64,000 bases of DNA from Exiguobacterium acetylicum (GCF_019890935.1 NZ_CP082333.1:1514001-1578000); one strand, 5' to 3'. Shown: positions 15,282-23,379, counted from the stretch's first letter. The notes: generated by a model not told the origin, from the sequence alone. Program-made: numbers and translations.

Positions 15282-15968
15282 ATGCGTTCACGTCTTGTCA
15301 CAGCGGGAGTTCTCGCGACACTTGCCTATACGGTCGTTCCGTATATGGCGTCACGCGTCTTTGGATGGCGCGTTACGAAATCACTGGACTCACGATTCGT
15401 CGCCTTGACGTTCGATGACGGTCCAGATCCTGTCTATACGGCAGAACTACTGGATCTCTTACAACAAGAAGGCATTCACGCGACGTTTTTCGTCGTAGGT
15501 CATAAAGCAGAAGCACATCCGGACCTCATTCGCCGGATCCACGAAGAAGGACATCAACTCGGGATTCACAATTATATCCATCGTCCGAACTGGTCGATGC
15601 GACCGTCGACAGTCCGTTCAGGCATCGAGCGGACGGCTACAATCATTGAACGGATCACGGGCGAACGTCCGACGGTCTATCGTCCACCGTGGGGCGCACT
15701 CAATGCTGGGGATGTCCTCTGTCCTCCTTCTTACAACATGATTCTCTGGTCGAAGATGGCAGAGGACTGGAAGTTAGAGGGCGGAAAGGCGAAAATCAAA
15801 CGGCTGCTATCAAATGTGTCAGAAGGAGACATCATCTTGCTCCACGATAACGGGGATACGTTCGGTGCAGATCCACAAGCACCCGTGCAGACGATCGCGG
15901 CGCTGAAAGAACTCTTGCCGGAGTGGAAAGCACGTGGTTTACAGTTTCGTCGAATCGATCAAGCGTAA
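15282..15968 (+). CDS. Membrane-anchored polysaccharide deacetylase
   Basis: A 228-residue NodB-homology enzyme with an N-terminal membrane anchor (about residues 4-22) and the catalytic domain outside the cell. Motif 1 is TFDDGPDP (Asp-Asp metal and base). Motif 2 is altered to GIHNYIHRPN, keeping two His spaced for metal binding. Motif 3 is YRPPWGALN, and the last motif is LLHDNG. It likely removes acetyl groups from an envelope glycan or glycolipid made with the upstream glycosyltransferase. ATG at 15282 follows AAGGGAG; an in-frame ATG at 15228 lies inside the previous gene. Confidence 0.92.
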   Translation: MRSRLVTAGVLATLAYTVVPYMASRVFGWRVTKSLDSRFVALTFDDGPDPVYTAELLDLLQQEGIHATFFVVGHKAEAHPDLIRRIHEEGHQLGIHNYIHRPNWSMRPSTVRSGIERTATIIERITGERPTVYRPPWGALNAGDVLCPPSYNMILWSKMAEDWKLEGGKAKIKRLLSNVSEGDIILLHDNGDTFGADPQAPVQTIAALKELLPEWKARGLQFRRIDQA

Positions 15969-15970
15969 AG

Positions 15971-16006
15971 AAAGAGGACTTACCGGTTTCATGGTAAGTC
16001 CTCTTT
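15971..16006 (+). terminator. Terminator of the DedA-glycosyltransferase-deacetylase operon
   Basis: AGAGGACTTACC / GGTAAGTCCTCT makes a 12-bp stem followed by TTTG. The 105 bases to the next gene end hold nothing else I can name. Confidence 0.87.
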
Positions 16007-16111
16007 TGCATGGATGAAGCATTGCGTGATATGTCGTCCTCCGATGATAGGGGATCTGTTTTTGCATCACCCAGCGCAGTCTACTCAATAATCGAATGGG
16101 TATGATAAAGA

Positions 16112-17221
16112 TTAAGAACGGACCGGTTCGCGGTCTTGCGTCGTCATCGCTGCCTCAGCATCGACCTCGTACAGAATGACACGGTTCCGCCCTTGTTCCT
16201 TAGCGGCATATAACGCTTCGTCGGCAAGAATATTCATCCGCTGAGCAGCGACGTGTTTCCCATGGGCGATGCCAACGGACGCTGTGATCGAGATGGCGGG
16301 AAAGCCGTCGAGCTGAAAGCGCGTGTTCGCGATCCGCTCCCGGATTCGGTTGGCGACCTTCGCGACTTTCGACGGCGTCAAATCATAGACGAGGACCATG
16401 AATTCCTCTCCCCCGATGCGCGCCGTGATATCATGCGGACGCGTTTCTTCCTGTAAGATCCGTGCGAACTGTTGTAAGACGAGATCCCCGTTCGCATGCC
16501 CGTATGTATCGTTGACATGCTTGAAGTGGTCGATGTCGAGTGCGAGCACATTGTAGACCCGTCCTTCTTCTTCGAGCAACGCCGTCCGATCGTCCCAAAC
16601 ACGGCGATTGTACAGTCCCGTCAAGTGATCGAGTTCCGCTGATTGTTTATAGCGCTGTACTTGTTCGTTGAGCAACTGAAAATCAATCGTCAACAGACTC
16701 GATAACAGCCCGACCGCCAGTCCGATCGTCCATGTCGAAGCGAGCAAACGAAGAGCGGCGTCACTAAAGCCGAGATTGATCGAGACGGCAATCGAGATCA
16801 TGAACAACGCCCAGACGTTCATGATGAGATTTTGCAGGAATGGTCGGTGGAGCAACCGTTTATGGATGAAGTACATCCCGGAGCTGATGCCAAGGACTGC
16901 AAGAAACGCGACGACCGCTTGTGGTGTCCAGCCGAAATAGAACCGGGAGCAGCCGATGATTAGCGTTGCGATGATCAGGGGCGAGCGGACGCCATAAAAA
17001 GCGAGCAGGACGAGCGGTAAATGACGCAAATCCATCCGTAACGACTCGTTGACGGCGATCCCCTTGAACATCAATAGCACCCCGAGCAGCCCGGTCGCGA
17101 GACCGACGATGAGGGATTTCAAGCTACTTGACGCAAGACGCTGACTATAGATGATTTTGGCGATCAAATAAAAGCCGGTGAAGGCGATGCAAGCATTCAA
17201 TAACAACTCGGCAATGAACAT
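16112..17221 (-). CDS. Diguanylate cyclase with 5TMR-LYT membrane domain and an intact I-site
   Basis: A 369-residue membrane enzyme making c-di-GMP. The N-terminal half has about six helices with the 5TMR-LYT signature MDLRHLPLVLLAFYG and CSRFYFG, as in LytS-like sensors. The GGDEF domain begins LDHLTGLYNRR, the metal site is DIDHFKHVNDTYGHANGD, and GGEEF is near residue 269. RPHD lies five residues before GGEEF, matching the RxxD inhibitory site, so product inhibition is predicted. ATG at 17221 is ten bases from AAGGA; a GTG three codons earlier is too close. It is a single-gene unit. Confidence 0.92.
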   Translation of the reverse strand: MFIAELLLNACIAFTGFYLIAKIIYSQRLASSSLKSLIVGLATGLLGVLLMFKGIAVNESLRMDLRHLPLVLLAFYGVRSPLIIATLIIGCSRFYFGWTPQAVVAFLAVLGISSGMYFIHKRLLHRPFLQNLIMNVWALFMISIAVSINLGFSDAALRLLASTWTIGLAVGLLSSLLTIDFQLLNEQVQRYKQSAELDHLTGLYNRRVWDDRTALLEEEGRVYNVLALDIDHFKHVNDTYGHANGDLVLQQFARILQEETRPHDITARIGGEEFMVLVYDLTPSKVAKVANRIRERIANTRFQLDGFPAISITASVGIAHGKHVAAQRMNILADEALYAAKEQGRNRVILYEVDAEAAMTTQDREPVRS

Positions 17222-17317
17222 CGGTTCCACATCCTTGAGTATGATACTTTCACGATAGCAGTTTGTTAAAGGATGTCAACGAGAGAGTCTCAAAATTTTA
17301 AAGATTCAGGTAAAGAC

Positions 17318-17345
17318 TTGCTCAAACAAATTTATTTGGTAAAAT
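17318..17345 (+). promoter_or_regulatory. Promoter for the DUF402-Nudix operon
   Basis: TTGCTC, 16 bases, TAAAAT, with TGG immediately before the -10 (extended -10). It lies 26 bases from the start codon at 17371. Confidence 0.6.
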
Positions 17346-17370
17346 TAGAGAGCTTTAGGGAAGGAGTGGG

Positions 17371-17910
17371 ATGAGAATGGAACTGAAGCATGTCACGATA
17401 GAAGCGCGAAAATTTGATGGACGTCCGCACTATTCATGGGACGGCTATGTCCTTGAACAGACGGAAAACTATCTGCTCGTCGCGAATACGCCCGGGCGGA
17501 CTCTTTTACATCATCGTCGCGAAGCGGTTTATACATACGACAATTATAGTCTCGAATTCTATCCGCTTGATGCGGATTTTACGGTCGGTCTCGATTTAGA
17601 GCGGACGGGAGAGGTGACGTACTACTGTAACATTTGCTTACCGCCGGTTCTTCAAGGAAATAGCTTATCGTTCATTGATCTGGATCTCGATCTCGTTCAT
17701 CGTGACGGCGTGTGGACGGTCGTCGACGAGGACGAATTTTTAGAGAACCAACAATTGTACGACTATCCGCCTGATGTGATTGAACGAGCCCGTGCATCGT
17801 TACTGAATCTACAAGAACGAATCGCGCAGCAACAGTTTCCGTTTGACGGCTTTTTGGATCCATTCATCCCGACCGTCCTGCAGATGAAGAGAAGGGGGAA
17901 TGACACATGA
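17371..17910 (+). CDS. DUF402 protein, probable nucleoside di/triphosphatase
   Basis: A 179-residue DUF402 protein. The family includes Staphylococcus nucleoside tri/diphosphatases that use a FomD-like fold. Seen here: YSWDGYVLEQTENYLLV, VGLDLERTGEVTYYCNICLPP, and the acidic pair LDLDLVHRDG and VVDEDEF, which would bind metal. AAGGAG lies four bases before ATG 17371 and ten before ATG 17377; either could be used. Its stop overlaps the Nudix start by four bases, pointing to a nucleotide-clearing pair. Confidence 0.85.
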   Translation: MRMELKHVTIEARKFDGRPHYSWDGYVLEQTENYLLVANTPGRTLLHHRREAVYTYDNYSLEFYPLDADFTVGLDLERTGEVTYYCNICLPPVLQGNSLSFIDLDLDLVHRDGVWTVVDEDEFLENQQLYDYPPDVIERARASLLNLQERIAQQQFPFDGFLDPFIPTVLQMKRRGNDT

Positions 17911-18392
17911 AGACGATTCGTTGCCACCGGGCATTTGGTGTCTATGGATTATTGATGAAGGAGGATGCCTTACTCGTCATCGACAAGAATGGTGGACCGT
18001 ATATCAATCGCTATGACTTACCAGGGGGAAGCCTCGAAGAAGGAGAGACGCTCGCTACGGCGATGCGCCGGGAATTCACGGAAGAGACAGGGCTCGAAGT
18101 GGCACTCGAACGACAGATCGGCGTCGCGGACTTCAAGCTTCCGTGGGATTGGCGCGAGTTCGACGAAGTCCATCACATCGCCGTCTTTTATCTCGTCCGA
18201 CAGACGGGTGGAACGCTGAGTATCCCCGAACAATTCGTCGGACAAGACTCACTCGGTGCGCGCTGGGTCAAGGCGAGTGACGTCTCGATTGATAACGCGT
18301 CTCCGCTCGTACTCGAAGCGTTTCGCTGGATCGAGGAACAGCAACTCGATCTCGAGGCACGACACTTTTCGAATTGGGACGTCTTAAAATGA
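17907..18392 (+). CDS. Nudix hydrolase
   Basis: A 161-residue Nudix enzyme. The full Nudix box starts GGSLEEGETLATAMRREFTE and continues with ETGLEV. An N-terminal HRAFGVYGLLMKEDALLVI strand and an RFDEVHHIAVFYLV-type strand follow the fold. The substrate cannot be read; relatives include pyrophosphohydrolases of damaged nucleotides and cofactors. It is translationally coupled (ATGA) to the DUF402 nucleotidase upstream. Confidence 0.92.
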   Translation: MKTIRCHRAFGVYGLLMKEDALLVIDKNGGPYINRYDLPGGSLEEGETLATAMRREFTEETGLEVALERQIGVADFKLPWDWREFDEVHHIAVFYLVRQTGGTLSIPEQFVGQDSLGARWVKASDVSIDNASPLVLEAFRWIEEQQLDLEARHFSNWDVLK

Positions 18393-18397
18393 ACAGG

Positions 18398-18428
18398 AGC
18401 GCTCTTCGTTAATGGAGAGCGCTTTTTT
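18398..18428 (+). terminator. Terminator of the DUF402-Nudix operon
   Basis: AGCGCTCT / AGAGCGCT is followed by TTTTTT. Confidence 0.9.
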
Positions 18429-18490
18429 ATGTCTGCAATGTCATAAAGACGAATCGTCAGGAGTGTTGGTCAAACCAAGCAGCATCATCT

Positions 18491-18522
18491 GATTGGTTCG
18501 CATGTATTTTTTTCGAACAATC
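18491..18522. repeat. Inverted repeat upstream of the lysis-type operon
   Basis: GATTGGTTCG (18491-18500) and CGAACAATC (18514-18522) pair with one bulged base around a T-rich spacer. A smaller TTGGT-CAA-ACCAA palindrome lies about 30 bases upstream. Position just before the first gene suggests an operator. The arms are in the opposite order to a LexA box. Confidence 0.45.
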
Positions 18523-18565
18523 CTCGACCTCTTCCTGTCATATTTCCTAGAAAGGAGGAATCACC

Positions 18566-19321
18566 ATGCAAGTCCCATATCTCCCGGTTCCCCATACGCT
18601 CTTAAGGAGCGGGACGGCATTTGCGTCCGTCCATGAAAAGATGATCTATCTGATCCTTGAAAGCTTCAGTGGTCAGGATGGTCAAGCATTCCCGTCCTAT
18701 CAGACGATCGCCGACGCTGTTCCGTGCAGTAAATCGACGGTTAAGTCATGTATCCAGTCCTTGATCGCAAGCGGTCGGATCGAGAAAGTCGAACGGTTCA
18801 CGAAACACGGAGGACAGACCTCGAATGCTTACCGTGTCCTGCCCCGTGTCGACACACCGTCCCCGTCGAGTCAGGAGGCGACTGCTCCCAAGGTTTCTGC
18901 TGCCTCCGAAGAAGAAGTCTTGAAGAATACGACTTTAAAAAAGGAGCTGGTGCAGCAGTACGAAACGAATCTCGGCAAGGCGACACCACGAATCGAGCAG
19001 GAATTGCTACAGCTGGCAACAGACCATCCGATCGAGCACATTCGGTATGCGATCGAAGAAGCGGCGCGAGCGAACAGTCGTCATTTTGGTTACATCGAGC
19101 AAGTCGTCAAGCGTCTTGCGACTGGATTACCAGTTGAACGGCGGAAACGAATAATCAAACGTTCAAGAAGAGACACTTCATTATTTCAATTACCGAATTG
19201 GATAGAACAAGAAAAAGCAGCGCAACGAGCGTATGAAGCACACCAGAAGAAGAAACAGAGCATACCTGACGACGCCGAAATTGCTGAACTATTACAAGCA
19301 CTGACAAGGGAGGGAGCCTGA
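18566..19321 (+). CDS. Phage-type HTH_36/DnaD-domain replication-initiation-like protein
   Basis: A 251-residue protein. Residues 20-95 form an HTH_36 winged helix (VHEKMIYLILESF, FPSYQTIADAVPCSKSTVKSC, HGGQTSNAYRVLP). A linker rich in Ser/Ala/Glu follows. Residues 130-190 match the DnaD/DnaB_2 fold (YETNLGKATPRIEQELLQLA ... HFGYIEQVVKRL). Such proteins are usually phage replication initiators that help load helicase. The C-terminus is strongly basic then acidic. Strong AAAGGAGG precedes ATG 18566. Its stop overlaps the endolysin start (TGATG). No replicase, integrase or structural gene is nearby. Confidence 0.85.
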   Translation: MQVPYLPVPHTLLRSGTAFASVHEKMIYLILESFSGQDGQAFPSYQTIADAVPCSKSTVKSCIQSLIASGRIEKVERFTKHGGQTSNAYRVLPRVDTPSPSSQEATAPKVSAASEEEVLKNTTLKKELVQQYETNLGKATPRIEQELLQLATDHPIEHIRYAIEEAARANSRHFGYIEQVVKRLATGLPVERRKRIIKRSRRDTSLFQLPNWIEQEKAAQRAYEAHQKKKQSIPDDAEIAELLQALTREGA

Positions 19322-19956
19322 TGCAACTGGAAGAATTACTCCGACGTGCCAATCAAAAACTATCCGTTCCTGGCATGCATCCGTCTGTCGTCGGGATCAC
19401 GCGTGACGTGATACGAGAGCTTTATCCGCATGGGATCAAGCTCGGTATAGCGCAAAGCTTTCGGAGCATCGCGGAACAGGATGCGTTGTATGCAAAAGGA
19501 CGGACGACGCCAGGACCCATCGTGACGCAAGCCCGCGGCGGACAATCAAACCATAACTTCGGTGTCGCAATCGACGTCTTTCTCTATCAGGATGGGGCGT
19601 TGTTCCTTTCTCCGCCAGATGCGCGACTCCGACGAATCGTTCGCGCGATGAAACGACGCGGAATGGACTGGGGAGGCGATTGGTCTCGTTTTCCAGACTA
19701 CCCACACTTTGAACTGTACGATCATGTCAGTCTAGCGCGCCATCACGTGCCAAAACAAGGTCACTATCTCCGGGAAAAAATCCAAGCACCGGAACTCGTC
19801 CGAGCCCTTGAAAAACGCTTGGGTCTTGTGGTGACAGGAATCTTTGATGCCCGATTGACGCACGCCGTTCGAACGTTCCAACAGACATGTCGTCTAGTCG
19901 CTGACGGAATCGTTGGTCCGCAAACATGGCGTCGTCTCTTTCCGGTGTCACCATGA
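19321..19956 (+). CDS. Endolysin: M15-type L-Ala-D-Glu peptidase with peptidoglycan-binding domain
   Basis: A 211-residue cell-wall hydrolase without signal peptide, as expected for a holin-dependent endolysin. The catalytic part resembles CwlK and phage A500-type peptidases: QSFRSIAEQDALYAKGR, then the zinc motif SNHNFGVAIDV (His and Asp), and DYPHFEL (catalytic and metal His). Residues 150-208 form a peptidoglycan-binding domain (VRALEKRLGLVVTGIFD ... FQQTCRLVADGIVGPQTW). It is coupled to the DnaD-like gene upstream (1-base overlap) and to the holin downstream (4-base overlap). Confidence 0.93.
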   Translation: MQLEELLRRANQKLSVPGMHPSVVGITRDVIRELYPHGIKLGIAQSFRSIAEQDALYAKGRTTPGPIVTQARGGQSNHNFGVAIDVFLYQDGALFLSPPDARLRRIVRAMKRRGMDWGGDWSRFPDYPHFELYDHVSLARHHVPKQGHYLREKIQAPELVRALEKRLGLVVTGIFDARLTHAVRTFQQTCRLVADGIVGPQTWRRLFPVSP

Positions 19957-20198
19957 TTCGATTTCAGGCGTGGATCCGTCTCTTGATTCCGCTCTATGTT
20001 TTTCTTGAGTTACTCTTACCGACGCTCGGTTTTACAGCATTGCCAGTGTCGGCAAGTGACGTCGAGCGATTCGTGACGGGTCTAGTCGGACTAGTTGGTC
20101 TACTCGTCGCTTGGTGGAAGAACAATGACGTGACTGAGCGGGCACTGAGACGAAGGCAGGCACAGGAACAGTTGGAAAACACATCCTTGACCGATTAA
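19953..20198 (+). CDS. SPP1-family holin
   Basis: An 81-residue holin of the phage SPP1 family. Two membrane segments (IRLLIPLYVFLELLLPTLGF and RFVTGLVGLVGLLVAWW) flank a short loop, LPVSASDVE. The family-typical WWKNNDVTERALRRRQA tail is basic and cytoplasmic. ATG at 19953 overlaps the endolysin stop. It would form membrane pores that release the endolysin to the wall. Gene order endolysin-then-holin is retained. No antiholin is visible. Confidence 0.9.
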   Translation: MIRFQAWIRLLIPLYVFLELLLPTLGFTALPVSASDVERFVTGLVGLVGLLVAWWKNNDVTERALRRRQAQEQLENTSLTD

Positions 20199-20253
20199 GA
20201 AAGCTGGAAGCGTTTGGAATGTGTCGGCAACGGGCATTATTTCATACAAACGA

Positions 20254-20281
20254 CTAACAGTTTGATTTCAAGACACCGATA
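20254..20281 (+). promoter_or_regulatory. Possible sigma-D-like promoter before a diguanylate cyclase
   Basis: TAAC (20254-20257), 16 bases, ACCGATAG (20274-20281), compared with the motility sigma consensus TAAA-N15-GCCGATAT (9 of 12 match). A similar element precedes the PAS chemoreceptor at 28876. Speculative. Confidence 0.3.
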
Positions 20282-20332
20282 GAAGGGATAGACTTTAGTC
20301 AATTAGAAAGAGAAAGAAAGGTCGGTCTTTTT

Positions 20333-21469
20333 GTGAAATGGTCAACGTTGCAGCGCTATTTGTTTTTGGCACTCTGTGCGCTATTGTTTACAAGCGTTTG
20401 GAGCTATCAAGCTTTCCTGAAAATCGAACGAGAGAATGCACGCATCTTAAACGAGGCGATTCCGATCTCGACGGAAGCAGCGGAGTTGTTTCCGGCGTTA
20501 CTAAATCTTGAACTGGTCGTTCGCAGTTACATCCTCTCACCGAACGAGGCGGATCTAGCCCAGTATGATCGGACGATTGATCGGCTTGATCAAACGGTCA
20601 AGCGACTCAATCAACTCGATGAGAATCATCCGATCATGCGAAAGCTCGTCCGAACGGAAGCGATTCCCCGGATCGAGACAGCTATCCGATTTTATGATGC
20701 CCAACTGGCACTCGTTCGAAACGGGGATCAAGCAGCCGCTGAGGCAAAGCGTTATCAAGGAATGCAATATATCGAGACATTTCGTCCGATCGATGCCCGT
20801 CTACGGACGGACGTCAACCGAATCATCGCCGAAGCAACGAATCGTTCCGAGCAAGCATCGAGTGCTGCGAAATGGGTCATCGTCGTTGTCGCAAGCATTG
20901 CCGTTCTTGTCTTAATTGCCTTCATCCAGACGTTTCGGATGGAACGCAGTAAACAAGCCTTGATTCATCGTTCGCTTCACGACGCCTTGACCGGCATCCC
21001 GAATCGACGGGCGTTCGATGAACGATTGGAGCAACTTCTCGAAGAAGCCAAACAACACCAGACACCACTCTCCCTGATTTTGATCGATGTCGATGCCTTT
21101 AAGTCGTATAATGATACGTATGGTCATTTAAAAGGGGATGAATGTTTAAAAGAAGTCGCCCGCGTCTTGAAGCGTCAAGCACGGCATGGACAAGTCGCAC
21201 GGTACGGTGGAGAGGAATTCACAGTCTTGTTGCCGCGTGGAGCAGAAGAAACCCGGCGCATTGCAGAACGCATCCGACAGGACATTCTCGATTTGAATAT
21301 CGTACATGAACGCTATGAACCACTTTGCCGGGTCAGTGTCAGTCTTGGCTTGACGTCGCTTGTACCCGGAGCAGAAACGACAGAAAAAGAGGTGATCGAC
21401 CAAGCCGATCAAGCGTTATATCGGGCGAAAGAGAATGGTCGGAACCAAATCGGTGACATGGCAGGGTAA
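20333..21469 (+). CDS. Diguanylate cyclase with extracytoplasmic four-helix sensor
   Basis: A 378-residue membrane protein. A first helix (residues 8-24) and a second (about 183-200) bracket a periplasm-equivalent helical domain of CHASE3/four-helix-bundle type (ESFRPIDARLRTDVNRIIAEA-like heptads). The GGDEF domain follows: LHDALTGIPNRRAF, DVDAFKSYNDTYGHLKGD, and GGEEF near residue 292. The RxxD I-site is missing (ARHG at that position). The start is GTG at 20333; the upstream ribosome-binding site AGAAAGG is modest and about 12 bases away. It is monocistronic, with no clear terminator before the next gene 24 bases downstream. Confidence 0.9.
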   Translation: MKWSTLQRYLFLALCALLFTSVWSYQAFLKIERENARILNEAIPISTEAAELFPALLNLELVVRSYILSPNEADLAQYDRTIDRLDQTVKRLNQLDENHPIMRKLVRTEAIPRIETAIRFYDAQLALVRNGDQAAAEAKRYQGMQYIETFRPIDARLRTDVNRIIAEATNRSEQASSAAKWVIVVVASIAVLVLIAFIQTFRMERSKQALIHRSLHDALTGIPNRRAFDERLEQLLEEAKQHQTPLSLILIDVDAFKSYNDTYGHLKGDECLKEVARVLKRQARHGQVARYGGEEFTVLLPRGAEETRRIAERIRQDILDLNIVHERYEPLCRVSVSLGLTSLVPGAETTEKEVIDQADQALYRAKENGRNQIGDMAG

Positions 21470-21493
21470 TGCATAATCAGATGGGAATGAAGA

Positions 21494-22030
21494 ATGCTGA
21501 TACAGGTAGGATTTGTTTTTGAAAAAACGCAAGATATGGAACACGCTGCTCGAACGGTCTTGGATGCATTTCATTCAGACATAAGATGTCTCGGATACAG
21601 TTACGCGACGGATATTGATGGATCACACTGGGGCGAGGAAAAGGGTCTTCCGAAAGACTGGCGTCCATTACTGAATCATCATTACGGGAATGCCTCGCTC
21701 GTCTTCTTAGCGTATCATGGTTTAATAACAGTACCGGTTCGAATGACGATTGAAAAAGAGCCTGACTGTTTTGGTTTTCGATTCGGTTTTCAAGAAGAGA
21801 AGTTAATTCCGTTGACGACCGACCAGCAAGAATTGATGTTCATGGAGGACATGCAAAGGATTGCTGACAGGTCAAGCGCTCTGTATGCCTTTTGTGATTT
21901 TGATGCGGAAATCGAGCATGCGATAACAGAACGGGAACACATCAATCGAGAATATGCGATCGTCTACTGGTCCAAGGAGCAAACTTATTTAAAGAATGCA
22001 TGGAAAATCGATGGTTTTACAGACCGATGA
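21494..22030 (+). CDS. Uncharacterised 178-residue protein
   Basis: Family not recognised. The protein is soluble, acidic and rich in aromatic residues, beginning MLIQVGFVFEKTQDMEH. A central segment, HYGNASLVFLAYHGLITVPV, looks like a buried beta-strand pair, and the C-terminus is helical. The start ATG at 21494 has GGGAATGAAGA upstream. The size and style are like small immunity-type proteins, but there is no adjacent toxin. It ends at a shared bidirectional terminator. Confidence 0.72.
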   Translation: MLIQVGFVFEKTQDMEHAARTVLDAFHSDIRCLGYSYATDIDGSHWGEEKGLPKDWRPLLNHHYGNASLVFLAYHGLITVPVRMTIEKEPDCFGFRFGFQEEKLIPLTTDQQELMFMEDMQRIADRSSALYAFCDFDAEIEHAITEREHINREYAIVYWSKEQTYLKNAWKIDGFTDR

Positions 22031-22033
22031 ATA

Positions 22034-22080
22034 CAAAAATACCCCGCGTGAGAATTTGCTTCTCATACGGGGTATTTTAA
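22034..22080. terminator. Bidirectional terminator
   Basis: AAAATACCCCG / CGGGGTATTTT is an 11-bp perfect stem, itself U-rich at both ends. An inner GTGAGAA / TTCTCAT pairing extends the hairpin. It serves convergent genes ending at 22030 and 22084. Confidence 0.9.
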
Positions 22081-22083
22081 AAT

Positions 22084-22377
22084 TCATTGTAAGATGACGC
22101 AATACGAACGATCGGAAATGAGAGGTGCCGATATGATGTAGACCGTTTTGACGGGAACACCCCCGACACGTGCATCAAGTTGTTTAAGCTGGGACCGAAT
22201 CTTGCGGCTTAAGCCATAGCGTGTTTCAGTACTGAGTTCATCGACATCTTCTTGGACGTGCAAGAGAAGTTGGAACGGTTCAAGTGAAAAGATTGAAAAA
22301 TCACAGGAAATCCGCGGATCCTCGAATTTTTCATTCAATTCCTTCTTGATGTAATAGGCTTCTTGTGCACTGATCAT
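22084..22377 (-). CDS. Uncharacterised 97-residue protein
   Basis: A small soluble protein, family not recognised. The pattern is an N-terminal helix (SAQEAYYIKKELNEKF), strands around SCDFSIFSLEPFQLLLHVQ, a basic helix TRYGLSRKIRSQLKQL, and a final strand VKTVYIISAPL. ATG at 22377 is preceded by GAGGTGAGAGAAG. It is monocistronic, and the 200 bases upstream hold no other gene. Confidence 0.65.
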   Translation of the reverse strand: MISAQEAYYIKKELNEKFEDPRISCDFSIFSLEPFQLLLHVQEDVDELSTETRYGLSRKIRSQLKQLDARVGGVPVKTVYIISAPLISDRSYCVILQ

Positions 22378-22534
22378 CTTCTCTCACCTCACTCTCCTGG
22401 TTGAACGACTTTTTCTCTACTATAGTCTATATTACCCAGTTTTCTGGCAACTAATCGTCTGATTTTGAAAAATAGTCAATCCAAATCTTAAAAACACTTG
22501 AAACCTTCTTTCAAGACGTTATCCTTACTGATTT

Positions 22535-22571
22535 CAATAAAAAAACCGCCAAGCTTCATTGAGCAGGGCGG
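22535..22571 (-). terminator. Intrinsic terminator for the gene at 22578
   Basis: On the minus strand CCGCC ... GGCGG encloses a partly paired loop and is followed by seven T residues. Confidence 0.78.
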
Positions 22572-22577
22572 AAGAAT

Positions 22578-23255
22578 TCAAGAGATCGATGACTGGACTT
22601 GGCATTTTCGAAGGTACTGCTCCATCGCTTGAACGAAGAAGGTCAATTGATGCGTCGAGATGACAGGCACCTTCCCGTATCGCACTTCGAAGTAGAGCGG
22701 ATCAACAGGAGAAGGGAACGCAATTCGGTCGAACCATTCCGTTACCGTCTCGTGGGTCCGGCGTTGTAAGGACAGCGGCAATTGTGCATTAAAGTGAGCG
22801 AGTTGTTTTCGAATCGAGTCAGCAGGCAGGTCTTTTGTCTCATAAATAAAAATCGGGAAGCGTGGCGGAAGCACATACCCTGATGGATCGATACGAGGTC
22901 GACGCAACCACTGGAGATAATGCCAGAAAAACCAGCTACAAAACAGGAGAATGAGACATAGTATGAGAAGATAAGGAGGTGTCGTCACCGAAGAATCGAA
23001 CCCTGTCCGGAACCATGGAGCTGGTGGATCGGCTTCGCTCATCGTGACCGTGCTCTCGCCATAAGACGTTCCTTCTTCGATCGTATCGAAGATCGATTCC
23101 TTTGGACCGCAACGGTCGACGCAATAGGTATTCGTTGCTGGATCGATTTGTCCAAGCAGTGACGTATAGAGCGACGGGACAAATTGTTGCACGGTAAGTA
23201 GTAGTAGACAGACAAGTGGAATAAGAAGCAATAAGCGAGTGCGAAGCGTTTGCAC
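22578..23255 (-). CDS. Membrane protein with DUF4129-like C-terminus
   Basis: A 225-residue protein with one helix at residues 6-24, an external loop of about 75 residues holding a CVDRCG pair of cysteines, a second helix (LLILCLILLFCSWFFWHYL), and a cytoplasmic domain. The C-terminal part THETVTEWFDRI ... YFEVRYGKVPV resembles the DUF4129 tail found next to or within membrane transglutaminase-like proteins. I rate that as tentative. The start is GTG at 23255, ten bases after AAGGAGG. It stands alone, divergent from the PLP enzyme. Confidence 0.72.
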   Translation of the reverse strand: MQTLRTRLLLLIPLVCLLLLTVQQFVPSLYTSLLGQIDPATNTYCVDRCGPKESIFDTIEEGTSYGESTVTMSEADPPAPWFRTGFDSSVTTPPYLLILCLILLFCSWFFWHYLQWLRRPRIDPSGYVLPPRFPIFIYETKDLPADSIRKQLAHFNAQLPLSLQRRTHETVTEWFDRIAFPSPVDPLYFEVRYGKVPVISTHQLTFFVQAMEQYLRKCQVQSSIS

Positions 23256-23379
23256 GATAGGGACACCTCCTTTGACGAGTACGTTTAACAGACTTTCGCT
23301 ACACAGTATAGCAAAAGTGGAGAGGGAATATTTTGATTTTTTCAAAAAATAGTCATTGATTTAGAAGGGAATGAACGAT

